A stretch of 64,000 nt of DNA from Bubalus kerabau (GCF_029407905.1 NC_073626.1:106273982-106337981); one strand, 5' to 3'. Shown: positions 12,656-24,034, counted from the first letter of the stretch. Program-made: numbers and translations. The notes: a model not told the origin generated them from the sequence alone.

Positions 12656-12923
12656 GAATCCCATTAAATCACTGAATTCTCTCCTGCCTTTCCTCTCTGA
12701 TGCCTGCCATCTAACTTCCCTTGATATAAGGCTAATGAAAGTAACTTATCTGTTAGGATCATTTTGATAAAAACCAAGAAGTGGAGAGTTCTTTGCAAAC
12801 CCAAGATTCAGTAAAAACTGTGATTAATGAAGAAGTCTTTAAGCTTCTTCTTTATAAAAGAAGTTATAAAAAGAACTGAATGAATGTGGGCTCACCATAT
12901 GCATTTATCCTTTCCCTTTGCAG

Positions 12924-13097
12924 CCTGGTGGCTGATGTGGTGGTATTCAACTCAGTTTTTAATATGGAGTCATTTCTCACTTCTATTGGAAAATTCATGA
13001 AGTTGATTCCTGATCACAGACCCAAGGATCTGGAAAGCATCATCAGACCCAAGTGCCAAGTTATTTACTTTCCCATCAGGTTTCCTGATGTGAGCAG
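12924..13097 (+). CDS. QTMAN: QTMAN (GTDC1) internal coding exon, DUF3524 N-terminal domain part 2
   Basis: Next coding exon of the same gene, 174 bp (58 codons). The acceptor is a clear polypyrimidine tract ending in tttccctttgcag, and the exon ends in AG before the donor gtcagt. Reading from 12925 it gives LVADVVVFNSVFNMESF, then KLIPDHRPKDLESIIRP and YFPIRFPDVSR, matching vertebrate GTDC1 at roughly residues 117-174. It is part of the DUF3524-type N-terminal half; the donor-binding GT-B C-terminal half lies in exons outside the window. The phase is 2-2 again, so skipping this exon, or both exons, would keep the frame. In-frame codons before 12924 read into the acceptor tract, so the open frame starting at 12880 is not the true start. 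The protein family and exon boundaries are secure; the exact exon number is not known from this window. Confidence 0.95.
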
Positions 13098-14099
13098 GTC
13101 AGTGTGACTCTATTTTCAATATTCTGTCATAAATTATTCCCCAAATGTATAAAAATAGGTGCTATTCTTTCCAGTTTTAGCTTTTTCACATAAGCATGGT
13201 TAGAGAATTGAGTACTATTTTACCTTGCTGTGATTTATAAATCATGTGTCCAACCTATCACTGAATGGTTAATTCCAATATTAAGTTCTTCTTTTCTTTT
13301 CTCTTATATTTGTTTGCCAAAGAAAGGTGCTTTGGCTTTTAACACTGACTGTTGTTTCTTCATTTGTTGTTTTGATACAGAAGTCATAGTCAAGCATATG
13401 TCCCAACCTTTTATTTAGCTTATTCCCAGTGGTTTATATGTATAATAGTAACTCCTAAGTAAGTCAGTGTTAAATTTTACTGCTTAGATTACTTTCATTT
13501 CCCATGGCTGTGTTTCCGTCTCCCATTTTTTATTATTTACATTATTTTAGTAAAGAATTTGGTATTTTATATTGGGTTAAAATGCATTTAATTGCTATTT
13601 CTTTTTCTCAGTCACTAAGGATATTTTTATTACCCTTATCACTGGGCCCACCCTGAATTAGCAATGGATGATGTGGCTCAAAGGGAACATTCTAGAATTC
13701 CTTTTCACTTTTGATTAAACCTAGCAAAATTGTTTTTACTGCCACCAGAAATATATCCCCCTTGTGAATAGAAACTTTACTTCAGTCGGACTCATACTAG
13801 CTGGGGATGCTGCTGTAACTGACTGTGTCCTTAAAAAAGAGCTCAGGGACAGCTGTTTCTGCCCCATCCTTGAAGGGAAGGCAGGAGACAATTTATTGTC
13901 CACGCATGCTGTGTAGGAGGTCGGCATTAGTGTCTATGTTCTGGACTCAGTTCACCCGGATTTTGCTGTGGGGACACCCACTCTTCCACACCCCTAATAC
14001 TGATTTATTTGAGTCTTACTAGTTAATACTGCACTGAAGAAAATTCTGCTTAATACCAAATCAAGCTATGAGTCATAAAGTTTGTTAGACCACCTTGCC

Positions 14100-14215
14100 T
14101 AATCCTTATTTTCTGGAGTTCAGAAAACAGAAGGCCAGAGAAGCAGATGGGCTTGTACTCACACTGTTGATTGTTGTCAGAGACTGGATTCAAATTTAGA
14201 TTCTATGACTTTTGA
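14100..14215 (-). repeat. MIR-like old SINE fragment
   Basis: The order of GAAGGCCAGAGAAGCAGATGG, CTCACACTGTTGATTG and GAGACTGGATTCAAATTTAG resembles the antisense MIR core (gaaactgag, cacacagct, gattcaaac). It is strongly diverged. Confidence 0.5.
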
Positions 14216-15424
14216 TTCAATTTTCTGTTTAGTTTCTAATCTTCCTATTAGTACAGGTCATTTGTCAAAAATATTTAATGATCTATTTACATTTTTGAAA
14301 ACTGTAAAGCTAAGTGAAACTAAGATCACAGTTGATTTTCATATGTAGGTACATGTATGTACATATGGTATATATTTGTAATCCATCATTTTCATGTGTG
14401 ATGAAAGAATGTCAATGTCTAAAAAACACAGTGGTTATGCTTTAGCTCTGTCTCATTAGTTAGAATATAGCTTATACTTTAGGTCATATTTTTTAACTTT
14501 ATTTTTGACATTCTTTTAAGTTTTTCATATAATAATATATCATTAAAATGTGCATCTTTAAGTGAATAGGTAGTTATAGTACATCTTAATTTTTATTTCT
14601 ATAGAATTTCAAACAAATAATGTTTTCCAAATTCATTTGCATCTGATATAGTCCTATAATATCCTATGTTTAATACACCTGTGGCAGTTGAATAGTTTAT
14701 TAATTTGGACTGTATTACCATAAATAAATCTAGCTAAATGGAAGAAGGTTAAGAAATATTGTGGCCAAGATAACATTCATAAGCAAGGTCTTAGCCCAGA
14801 GTGTTATTTGAATTATTTTCAAATGGTAATTTGCTTTATCCAACCCAAACTCATATAGTGTAAGTAAGTGATTATTTGCATGAATGACAATCATTCTAAT
14901 GCCTGCAGTCTTAAAAAGAGTATTATTTTGTTGAGATGTTGAAAAATATTTAGTAATGCCAAAGGCAAATAACCAAGGTGATTAAAAATAAAACGACTTT
15001 TGAATGCCTCTACTTTCTCTCTATACAAATATTATAGTCATGGCAAAGTTGTATTAAATTTATAAACAAAGCAGAACATATACTTAAATGATTAATATAA
15101 TGTACTATAATAATATATAATATAAGGGGTAATAGCAGGGAAGGGAAAAAGCCATATTTCAGCAAAGTATATGAGGACTTCTAAAGTTGATAATTGTTCA
15201 AAGTCAGAACGTCCAACTTTGAGATTGAAATCCAGTATTGAGCTTATAGTACCTGCTGTTACCTGTTGCCTTCCTTACCCTTACACTGCCTCATTCTCAA
15301 AGGCCAGAAAAATAGTAACAAGGAAGAATATTCACTTGAAAATATTTCATTATATGTATTAAAACATTTTGGGAAGAGAAAGCTCGTAAATACCATAGTT
15401 AGGCATGCACATATTTGAGGCTTG

Positions 15425-15635
15425 ACCACCCCTGGAGGCTCAGAAAGTAAATAATCTGCCTGTAATGGAGGAGACCTGTGTTCAGTCCTTGGGTCAGGAA
15501 GATACCCTAGAGAAGGAAATGGCAGCCTATTCCACTGTTTTTGCCTGGGAAATCCGAACCTGGAGGACTGCAGTCTGTGGGTTCAGCAAAGAGTTGAACA
15601 CAACTGAGCAACTAACGCTTCCACTTTCACTACTA
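15425..15635 (+). repeat. Bov-tA SINE
   Basis: Sense tRNA-like head CCTGGAGGCTCAGAAAGTAA, body with GAAGGAAATGGCAGCC, and tail ending ACAACTGAGCAACTAACG. It is moderately diverged, and I see no clear target duplication. Confidence 0.85.
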
Positions 15636-15768
15636 GCCCTGTAACCCATGCAAGTATAAAGACCTTGAGTTTAGGTTATGATTATATTTACCTTATCACC
15701 TCATAGGCATGATGTAGCAATTAAATGAAATAATATGTGCCAAACGTCCAGCCTGGCACATAACAGAA

Positions 15769-16023
15769 CCTTAATAAAGATTGTGTGGGATGTGGCTCAG
15801 ACGCTCAGTTGTGTCTGACTCTTCGCAACCCTATGGACCGTGGCCTGCCTCCATGGACCTCTGTCCACAGGATTCTCCCAGCAAGAAGACTGGAGTGGGG
15901 TGCCTTTTCCTCCCCCAGGGAATCTTCATGACCCAGGGATCAGACCCATGTCTCTTCTGTCTCCTGCATTAGCAGGCAGACACTTTACCATTAGCGCCAC
16001 CTGGGAAGCCCTTAATAAAGATT
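15769..16023 (-). repeat. Bov-tA SINE with 14-bp target duplication
   Basis: - strand Bov-tA (about 15783-16009) ending in CACCTGGGAAGCC. It is flanked by CCTTAATAAAGATT at 15769-15782 and 16010-16023. Confidence 0.92.
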
Positions 16024-16408
16024 AATTCATATTGTTAACTCCTTCATCCCCATTGTTTTATAACCTAGCACATTTATTGCAACCTGAATAAAGAGGACTG
16101 TCTTCCCTTTTTCCCTCTCTTAACATGTGATAACAGAGAAGTATTCTGCCAAAGGAACAGTCTAATATAAATAAGGAAATTCCTTTATATATTCTTCTTA
16201 TCACCCTAATTTAAGCAGCCTTTTGGCCTTACCAGAACAAACTATCCACTGATGTTAAGGAGCCAGCTTATCACTTTCATTCTTCTCGTCCTAATTTTGC
16301 TTCTTCTTTTTCCAGTTGAACTTCCATATTCTGTCACTGTACCTCCTTTCTTGTGTATACTCTCAAATCTTTTGCACCTTTTCTTTTTTCTTTGATTAGG
16401 AGAAAAAC

Positions 16409-16706
16409 CTCCAGCCATACTTACTGCTACTGCTACTGCTAATCACTTCAGTCGTGTCCGACTCTGTGCGACCCCATAGACGGCAGCCCACCAGGCTCCC
16501 CCATCCCTAGGATTCTCCAGGCAAGGACACTGGAGTGGGTTGCCATTTCCTTCTCCAATGCATGAAAGTGAAAAGTGAAAGGGAAGTCGCTCAGTTGTGT
16601 CCGACTCTTAGCGACCCCATGGACTGCAGCCTTCCAGGCTCCTCTGCCCATGTGATTTTCCAGGCAAGAGTACTGGAGTACATTGCCTTCTCCAGCCATA
16701 CTTACT
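16409..16706 (-). repeat. BOV-A2 SINE with about 17-bp target duplication
   Basis: BOV-A2 on the - strand (about 16426-16692) starting with (CTG)n-like tail units at 16426-16440 and containing both dimer halves. CTCCAGCCATACTTACT occurs at 16409-16425 and 16690-16706; its first bases overlap the SINE end. Confidence 0.93.
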
Positions 16707-17202
16707 AGCCCACTCTAAATTCATGACCCCTAAATCTAGATAGAAACTTCAAACTAGATGGCGAGTATACCATGCTTCCCCTCTTGTAGATAACTATTTA
16801 TACATTTTCCTTTCCTTGTAAACTTTTAATAACAAATCTTCAGACTTCTTTCTCAGATAATGACTGAAAAATAGAAGCAATCAGAAGAGAATATTTTTAC
16901 ACTGCCACCATCACATCTACCAATTTTGTGCTTCTGGATGCATTTTTTTTTAATCTTCACACCTATAACTATGGATGGACTGACCTTGTTTCTGTCTAAG
17001 GTCCATCTCCATTTCTTTGTGGGAGCCCATCTTCCTTGCTTACCTAAAAATTACTTTTCTGGTAATTTTTTTTCTCTGATCTGCATCATCCATTTTCCTC
17101 TTTTCTGGATGGTTCCTATTAGCATACAAAAATGCTATTTGTTTTACATCTTAAAAACATTCTCTTTTGATTCCAGTTCTTTTTCTGCTACTGCCTCATT
17201 TC

Positions 17203-17280
17203 TTTCTCTCTCTTAATAGCAAAACCTCTAAAAAATTTTTTTTCTCTCTCTTAATATCAAAACCTCTAAAAAAATCTTTT
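17203..17280. repeat. 38-bp tandem duplication
   Basis: A unit starting TTTCTCTCTCTTAATA at 17203 is repeated at 17241 with two or three differences, followed by a T run. This is a local slippage-type duplication. Confidence 0.85.
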
Positions 17281-17289
17281 TTTTTTTTT

Positions 17290-17440
17290 CAATTTCATTC
17301 CCACTGTTCTCTCTTGAAGCTGCTCCACTGAAACTGTTTTTGTCAAGGTCACTGATGACTTCCATGCCTGTGGTCAGCTCTCATTCCTCATCTTACATCA
17401 CACATCAGCAACATGGGACACACCGTGACATTGTCTTCAA
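17290..17440 (+). repeat. Old dispersed mammalian repeat fragment, family not assigned
   Basis: CTGCTCCACTGAAACTG followed by CAAGGTCACTGATGACTTCC matches the pattern of a common ancient mammalian repeat, possibly the same family as 1790-2505. The family name is uncertain. Confidence 0.4.
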
Positions 17441-17641
17441 GGTGGCTCCTAGGACACAGGTTCTGCTCTCAGGACTGTTGCTGGTTTCTCAATATGACTT
17501 TGATCTTTAGCTTTGAACTGGCCTTTAGCACTCTTGAAACTTAAGGGATTAATGGAGGAAGAGCCCAGGATTGAAATGAGAAGATTAGAGTCAGAAGGTC
17601 CTCAATGAGAGAATTATCCTGTGGGACAAAGGGAAGAGAGT

Positions 17642-17888
17642 TTTAAGGAGATGGCTTAGGCTTAAATGCATACTTAGTCATGTCCAACTCTTTGCAACCC
17701 CAATGGACTGTACCAGCCCAGCTCCTCTGTCCATGGGATTATCCCATCAAGAATACTGGAGTGGGTTGCCATTTCCTCTTCCAGGGGATTTTCCTGACTT
17801 AGGGATCGAACACACATCTTTATGTCTCCTGCCTTGGCAGGTGGATTCTTTACTACTGAGCCACCTGGGAATCCCTTTAAGGAGATGG
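17642..17888 (-). repeat. Bov-tA SINE with 13-bp target duplication
   Basis: - strand Bov-tA (about 17655-17875) ending GAGCCACCTGGGAATCCC. TTTAAGGAGATGG flanks it at 17642-17654 and 17876-17888. Confidence 0.93.
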
Positions 17889-18057
17889 GCAGTAGTTAAT
17901 TCAGAGGAGTGAGATTAAATAAAGTGATGACTAAAGCTATGCTTGAATTTGACACTTAAAGGGACAGTGGTACCCCACCTTGCATTCTATTAACTCACAA
18001 TAAAATTTCATAATTTTTTTGATAGCCAGAGAAACAGACTTCAAGTCGAAATGAGAT

Positions 18058-18103
18058 CTCTTTTTCTTTCTGTCTCTATCTCTCTCTTTCTCTCTCTCTC
18101 TCA
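18058..18103. repeat. Pyrimidine (TC)n microsatellite
   Basis: Imperfect TC-rich simple repeat, directly followed by a diverged MIR-like segment. Confidence 0.85.
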
Positions 18104-18119
18104 CAATCAGGCCCTGCTT

Positions 18120-18255
18120 ATTTTAAAAATGAAGGCACCAGGGCCCAGAGAAGTTTAGTGTCTTCTGGTAATCACACAGCTAGATAGAGACAGGAACTGG
18201 AACTGAAACTGGAACTCCTATCTCAAAACCTCCATCTAGTGTTCAGCCCATCACT
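18120..18255 (-). repeat. MIR SINE (antisense)
   Basis: CAGGGCCCAGAGAAGTTTAG, ATCACACAGCTAGATAGAGAC and AGTGTTCAGCCCATCAC follow the order of the antisense MIR core. Confidence 0.65.
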
Positions 18256-18949
18256 TATTGTAAATGTAATTTTGGAGGTCTTGATTATCTGATTTTTCAG
18301 CTGACAGCAGATTAACAGCATCAAATTGGGGGTGCGATAAAGGCAGGCTCACTGACAGCAGTAAAAAGTGACAGCTGACTGACAGCTTGACAACAAGGGA
18401 GGAGAGAGATAAACTATTAAAAAAAATATATGAGAAGTGAAAAAGCATAGCAGCCTGGAGCCTTGTAGGGCAGGGCAGGCAACTCTGCACACTGAAGAAC
18501 CCTGCAGACATTTCTCCATGATTGTACAGCTTGTACATCTAATAGATGACTGTGATTTATTAAGAAAGGTTAAATGGTAACCAGTAAATTCTCTTTAAAA
18601 ATATAGGGAAACTCATAACCTACTTTTGGCAGAAATTATAAATGACAGCAAATAAAGCTAAATGTCATGTCTTACTCTAGGATGTACATGAGTCATAGTC
18701 ACCTAAAGGAAGATAATAAACATCTGACCCCTTTTCATGCAGTTGCAGTGTCTGTAAGCTTCAGTGAGTGGGAAACATTTCAGTAAGCTACTTCTTCTTG
18801 GATCTTTCTAACTGAAGCCTTTTCATGTACCAGTTCTCCCTTTGCTGTTAGGGTGTTTATATTGGCTTCCTTGAAACTGAAGGCATCAAAGCCTGCCAGA
18901 TGATCAGTAGTCAACAAAACTGATTTTGTCATATTAATACCATGTCTTA

Positions 18950-19300
18950 GTCCTTTTGGTCTGCTATAACAAAATACCATGGATTGGGTGGCTAGTAAAC
19001 AACAGAAATTTATTTCTCACATTTCTGAAGACTGGGATGTCCAAGATCAAGGCACTGGCAGATTTGATGTCTTGTGAAGGCCTGCTTTCTGATTCATAGA
19101 TGGCTGTCTTCCCACTGTGTTCTCACATGATGCAAAGGGCAAGGGAACTCTCTGTGGTTTCTTGCATAAGGGCACTAATCTCATTCATGAGGGCTCCACC
19201 CTCATGACCTAATCACCACCCAAAGTCCTGCATCTCTTAAAAGCGTCATATTAGGAGTCAAGATTTTGACATACGAATTTTGAAGAGATAAAGACTTTCA
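18950..19300. repeat. Old dispersed mammalian repeat, family not assigned
   Basis: CTGCTATAACAAAATACC, AACAACAGAAATTTATTTCTC, TGGGATGTCCAAGATCAAGG and GAGGGCTCCACCCTCATGAC occur in the order of a very common ancient mammalian repeat. I recognise the pattern but not the family name with confidence. Confidence 0.6.
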
Positions 19301-19419
19301 GCTTGTAGCATGCCAAAAGATAGATGTGATCTCAAGACTTAGTGGGCTGAGACTTATGACTAGGAGGAAGACTAATCTGTGTTAAAGGATATAGGTTAGA
19401 TTGAAAATTAAGGAATTTT

Positions 19420-19881
19420 TACTTCACATTTCTTTTTTTTATTTGTTTATTATATTTTTGGTCCTTGTTTCTGCATGAAGGCTTTATCTTCACAGTGGAT
19501 ATCATCTACTTCAAATACCATTCAGTTGGATTAAAGACAAAGAGAGATAAATGCTCAGGCTCTCAAGGCTGGGTGCTTCTATGTATTTGTCACTTGCCTG
19601 CATTCTCTCTTACATTTTATTGTGAAAAATGGGGGCTACTCTTCATTGCCATGTGTGGGCTTCTCATTGTGGTGAATTCTCTTGTTGCAGAGCACAGTCT
19701 CTGGGTTCACGGGCTTCAGTATTTGTGCCTCGTGGGCCCCAGAGCTTGCAGAGTCCAGTAGTTGTGGTCTACAGGCTTAGTTTCTCTGTGACATGTGACA
19801 TCAGGGATTGAACCCATGTCCCCTGCATTAGCAGGTAGATTCTTTATGACTGCATCACCAGGGGAGTCTACTGTGCATTTC
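19420..19881 (-). repeat. CHR-1-like SINE split by a 143-bp insert
   Basis: - strand CHR element in two parts. The T-rich left end with GGTCCTTGTTTCTGC and AAGGCTTTATC lies at 19433-19487. The rest lies at 19631-19868, with GGGGGCTACTCTTCATTGCC, GGGCTTCTCATTG, TCTCTTGTTGCAGAGCAC, and an end near GCATCACCAGGGGAGTC. The two parts sum to about 293 bp, close to full CHR-1 length. TACTTCACATTTC (19420-19432) and TACTGTGCATTTC (19869-19881) look like a diverged 13-bp target duplication around the whole unit. Confidence 0.75.
19488..19630 (+). repeat. 143-bp segment duplicated from 21771-21911, inside a CHR SINE
   Basis: It begins CTTCACAGTGGATATCATC and ends GTGAAAAATGGG, sharing most bases with 21771-21911 in the same orientation. 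It sits between the two halves of a CHR element. No poly-A and no duplication of the insertion site is seen, so it is not an obvious retrotransposition product. Confidence 0.8.
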
Positions 19882-20194
19882 AAGAAGGCAGATTTCACAT
19901 AAAACTCCATGGTGCTGACGATGTGTAATAGAGAGGAAAAAAAAAAAAAAATGGAGCAGTTCTGCAGCTTACTGAGCTGGATATTGGCTAAAAGAAACCA
20001 GTATTTTCCTACTCTAAGTCATGTAGCTGTCATAAAAGCAAAGCCTAGTAGAACTAGAGAATTTTACATATCCAGGCCTTTGTGCAAGTCTCAGTCTTAT
20101 AAAATCAGAACATCTGAGGAATCTGCAACTTGCTTTCTGACAATGTCATCTTCAGAAGGTAGAGCTAACCATAACAGCTAACCTTCCTGAGTCT

Positions 20195-20375
20195 TAATTT
20201 AGCCCGACATTATGCTAAGTATATTATACATATCTTAGCATAATATTTGCCCAACAATTCTAAGACATAATTCCATTTATAGTTGAAGAAAGCCAGCCAT
20301 AAAGAATATAAGTAACTTTTGCCTCATACAAATAGTAAAAGTATAGCCAGAAATCAAACATATTTTTTACCCTGT
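20195..20375 (-). repeat. MIR/L2-like old repeat fragment
   Basis: CATTATGCTAAGTATATTATACATATCTT, then TTCCATTTATAGTTGAAGAAA and CAAATAGTAAAAGTATAGCC follow the antisense MIR order in strongly diverged form. Confidence 0.5.
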
Positions 20376-20460
20376 TTTGAAACCCAACCTCTTAACACTT
20401 TTTTTTTTTACTACCTGTCCTCAAAAGAGAGGTTTGGGGCCTGGATTGGCTTTAGCTTAT

Positions 20461-20670
20461 TGTTGTTTAGTTGCTAAATTGTGTCCAACTCTTTTGTGAC
20501 CCCATGGACTGTAGCCGGCCAGGATCCTCTGTCTATGGGATATTCCAGGCAAGAGTACTGGAGTACTTTGCCATTTCCTTTTGCAGGGGATCTTCCTGAC
20601 CCAAGCATCGAATGTGTAGCCCTTGCCCCGTCTCCTGAAATGGCAGGTGGATACTTTACCACTGAACCCC
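20461..20670 (-). repeat. Bov-tA SINE
   Basis: GTTTAGTTGCTAAATTGTGTCC at the left, CAGGCAAGAGTACTGGAGTA in the middle, and a diverged tRNA-like head (TACTTTACCACTGAACCCC) at the right. Confidence 0.88.
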
Positions 20671-20671
20671 T

Positions 20672-20766
20672 GAGGTTGCGTCTGACTCTTTGGGACCCCA
20701 TGAACTGTAGCCCATCAGGCTTTTTTGTAACTACTGGAGTGGGTTGCCATGCCTTCCTCCAGGACT
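20672..20766 (-). repeat. BovA fragment
   Basis: A second, partial BovA-like unit directly follows the Bov-tA: GCGTCTGACTCTTTGGGACC to GGTTGCCATGCCTTCC, with internal loss of about 30 bp. Confidence 0.8.
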
Positions 20767-20772
20767 AGGGTT

Positions 20773-20985
20773 GACTCAGTTTAGTTCAGTCGCTCAGTTG
20801 TGTCCGACTCTTTGTGACCCCATGGACTTTAGCATGCCAGGCTTCCCTGTCTATCACCAACTCCCAGAGCTTGCTCAAATTCATGTCCATTGAATCGGTG
20901 ATGCCATCCAACCATCTTATCCTCGTCATTCCCTTCTCCTCTTGCCTTCAGTCTTTCCCAGCTTCAGGGTCTTACTAGTGAAGAA
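20773..20985 (-). mobile_element. BovB LINE 3' fragment
   Basis: About 210 bp of the BovB 3' end on the - strand: CAGTTTAGTTCAGTCGCTCAG, CTATCACCAACTCCCAGAGC, TGAATCGGTGATGCCATCC and CTTTCCCAGCTTCAGGGTC. It is too short to code. Confidence 0.88.
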
Positions 20986-21184
20986 CAAATGATTTGTATA
21001 AGAGAACTGACAGCACATTGAATGAAAGAGATCATGTCATGGTAATGTTATGAAAGAAGGGATTCAAGGTCTTAGAAATCAGACTTCTAAAAGATTGAAG
21101 TTTTGAAAAAAGAGGACACCTGAAAAGGAATGATCAACTTTTAAAGCAAAAATATTTATTGAGTGTCCTAATGGAGAACTGTCT

Positions 21185-21260
21185 GTGAGGCCGGAAGTGT
21201 GAATCCTGGCCCTGTCACTTTCTATCCAGTGGGCTTAGGAGAGAACCTCAACCCAAGTCC
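21185..21260 (+). repeat. Short MIR fragment
   Basis: GTGAATCCTGGCCCTGTCACTT then GGAGAGAACCTCAACC resembles part of the MIR core. Confidence 0.45.
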
Positions 21261-21770
21261 AACTCACTCCTTTTGAAAAGGACATCATACTTTTCCTGAC
21301 TTGAGGAAGAATGAATAATTTTCAGAAAGAATTCTCATAGGTTGAAATTTTACCCAAAGAAGCAGACTAAGAAGAATACGTCAAAGAAACAGAGGCGCAT
21401 ACCATTATTTCATGTCTAAGAAAACTCTTCTTAAAAAAATTTCTAGGTATCTTGCCATTTTATCCAAACTCTCTTCTCTTACAAGCTAAATTATAGCGTG
21501 ACACCTGTCTTACAGGGTCAGTCCCTGATCTGTCATAAGGTGTTAAGGATGGGGTTGACTGCATCTGCACAGCATCAGACTTTTGTTCCATCTATCTCTC
21601 CTGTAGGATTTGGCACTGAGGGGGTAGCCATGATTTTTATGTAACTAGATCATTCCCACCCCCCAAAAAATTGGACCATGAGAATGGATTGTAGAAAAAC
21701 AGTGAATTACAAAGTGGCATCCCTTATCCTCAAAAAAGATCTTGTTTTTCCAAGGAATTCCATCAGGGAG

Positions 21771-21914
21771 CTTCACAGTAGATACCATCTACTTCAGATG
21801 CCATTCAGTTGGATTAAAGGTGAAGAGATAAATGCTCAGGCTCTCAAGGCTGGATGCTTGTATGTATTTGTCACTTGCCTGCCTTCTCTATCCTGTTATA
21901 ATGTGAAAAATGGG
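21771..21914 (+). repeat. Sister copy of the 143-bp segment
   Basis: It begins CTTCACAGTAGATACCATC, contains AAATGCTCAGGCTCTCAAGG as in the first copy, and ends GTGAAAAATGGG. By hand count the two copies are roughly 87% identical, with one 2-base and one 3-base gap. The flanks differ completely from those of the first copy. The origin of the segment itself is unknown. Confidence 0.8.
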
Positions 21915-22288
21915 TTTAATTTTTTTATTATGGTTATATATAATTCATGTAAAAAGATCAAATGTATGTTTCCAGTGGTGACCTTAAAAAAAATCATTTA
22001 TTTATTTTTTCATGAGGGGATGAACAGATAATGTATCCTTAGGATTGAAGTTTGGACTTGGAAATAATTGAAGCTCGTATACTTTAGATTGAGAAATATT
22101 TGCTTATCTGTTTCAACACAAAGAATATAAGTATCAACCTCACTGTGATTATTAGGACAAAATTTTGTTTCTGTGAGCATTTTACTATTTATATATTTCT
22201 ATTTTCCAAAATATTGGGTTGTCAGAGTTACCATAGACAAGAGTGGATTTTACCTGTGAGATTTCTCATTTCATAGATTTTAGTTTCT

Positions 22289-22415
22289 GAGTTGTTGTTG
22301 TTGTTGAGTTGCTAAGTTGTGTCGGACTCGTTTGCGACCCCATGGACTGAAGCCTGTCAGCTTCTCTGTCCATGGAATTTCCCAGGCAAGAATACTTGAG
22401 TGGCTTCCCATTTGG
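22289..22415 (-). repeat. Truncated Bov-tA/BovA SINE with (TTG)n tail
   Basis: A (TTG)n tail at 22292-22306 is followed by GAGTTGCTAAGTTGTGTCGG and CAGGCAAGAATACTTGAGTGG, ending abruptly at about 22415 without the tRNA-like head. Confidence 0.85.
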
Positions 22416-23318
22416 AAGTTGGGATATATGAAAAGCACCTCTGCTTTCCTCTTTGTATTTTTGACAGCAAACAAGGGAGGAGGACAATGTTGGTCATTTG
22501 GAATAATCTCATTTATTGAAACTAAGAATTTCTCTGCACATTTCTCTCCCCCTTTTCCCATGCAGCTAAAATGTGAAACCAAAACAGAGGTTTATGGACT
22601 TTGCCTATTTTAGAAAGAAAAAATGGAGAATTTTAAAAACAGTGTGAAAACTTTAAATGAAAACGCTCAGGCTGTGCAAACAAAGGCTAGGAGCCTAAGG
22701 GCTTTTTGAAGAATTCTTATTAAAGAAAACACTATTTTACATTGCAAAACAGATGTGTCAGAAAACAACAGCAGATCTGAAATTTGAGAATTTGTGGATT
22801 GATGGGACAGAAGGCAGACCCCATGGCTCCCCACTGAAAACTGCTTTCAGTAGTCAAGAGTTTTGCTTTTGGGGGAGTTGCCAGAAAACACCTTAATCAT
22901 CTTACCACATGTGGGTCATATTTCTCAAATATTTTAAGAAAGTATTAGTATGAGATGTATTAGTAAAACTATTGCCTTTGCTCTGTGAAATTATGAAGTG
23001 GGTATTATCTTCTTGAATATTAATCTAGGTCTGAAGTAGAAGAAAAGTTTTGCTTTTATAAATTTAAACATATCCATATTTGCTTACAATTATTTTGGTG
23101 CTCCAAAATGAATGCAAAAATGTGTTTCTTTTAAAAGTCATTAAAACATTTTTTAAATAGAATCAGTGTACTAAAAGAAGAAGTTTGATAAATCACTCCA
23201 GTGTTCAATACCACTCACTGTCAAGAAATCTCCTTTATATCTAATGCAAATATTCCATGCTTCATTGTATTGTAACCATCTTCCTTTTCCTCTCCTTAAG
23301 AGAAGAAAGTTTGATTTC

Positions 23319-23320
<2 letters not shown>

Positions 23321-23361
<41 letters not shown>
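23321..23361. repeat. (TA)n microsatellite
   Basis: A pure AT dinucleotide run of about 40 bases. Confidence 0.97.
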
Positions 23362-23364
<3 letters not shown>

Positions 23365-23884
23365 TCTGTTGGCTTGAAGTTAATAGGACACACTTGCTTA
23401 TTTAAAGTGTACTTTTTAATGAAATTACTATCCATGTTCATGCCTAATTATCACAGATTTCTGTTCTCTTGTACTTTAGATAATAACAGTAACGTCACCA
23501 AAAAAAGCACTCTCAATTCAGCTGCAACAAAAAAAGCCTATCCTTTGATTATAGGATGATTTACCGCTGTTTTCCTCAAGTACAGAGAACATTTGACATG
23601 GTTTTGCATCAGAGATTTGATGTACATTTTTTACTTTCTCCTAGTCCTGTCCTAAGAGATTTGGGAGGTCGGAAGCAAAGGTCACAGATCACAGGAGAGA
23701 GAAATAACTAAAAACCCAAGAATACTCTCAGGGACTGCATCATCAGCTCAAAGGGAGTCATGGAGCATGGCTTCTGCAAAATAGGGATGAATATCATGCA
23801 ATAAACTCAAACCATAGTTGAGGGGAATTCAGTGAAAGGTCTACTTAGACTCTCTTTTCCTCTTCAGACTTAAAGGGCATCTCT

Positions 23885-24034
23885 AAGCTTTCCACCTGGA
23901 GGAGGAATTGGCAGCTCACTCCAGTATTCTTGCCTGGAGAATCCTGTGGACTGAGGAGCTAGTGGGCTACAGTCCATGGGGTTGCCAAGAGTTGGACAAG
24001 ACGTAGCAACTCAACAGCAACAAAAAGCTTTCCA
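23885..24034 (+). repeat. BovA SINE with 10-bp target duplication
   Basis: Monomeric BovA-like element (about 23895-24024), GAGGAATTGGCAGCTCACTCC through GTAGCAACTCAACAGCAAC, flanked by AAGCTTTCCA at 23885-23894 and 24025-24034. Confidence 0.9.

Larger units (their letters stand above)
9209..12923 (+). other. QTMAN: Complete QTMAN intron (3715 bp)
   Basis: The intron runs from gtaggt at 9209 to ctttgcag at 12923, with canonical GT-AG ends and phase 2. It contains one (AAAC)n microsatellite near 10612-10643 and one Bov-tA SINE at about 12440-12645. The remaining sequence, about 9210-12430, is AT-rich. I see no recognisable young repeat, exon or RNA gene in it. Confidence 0.9.
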
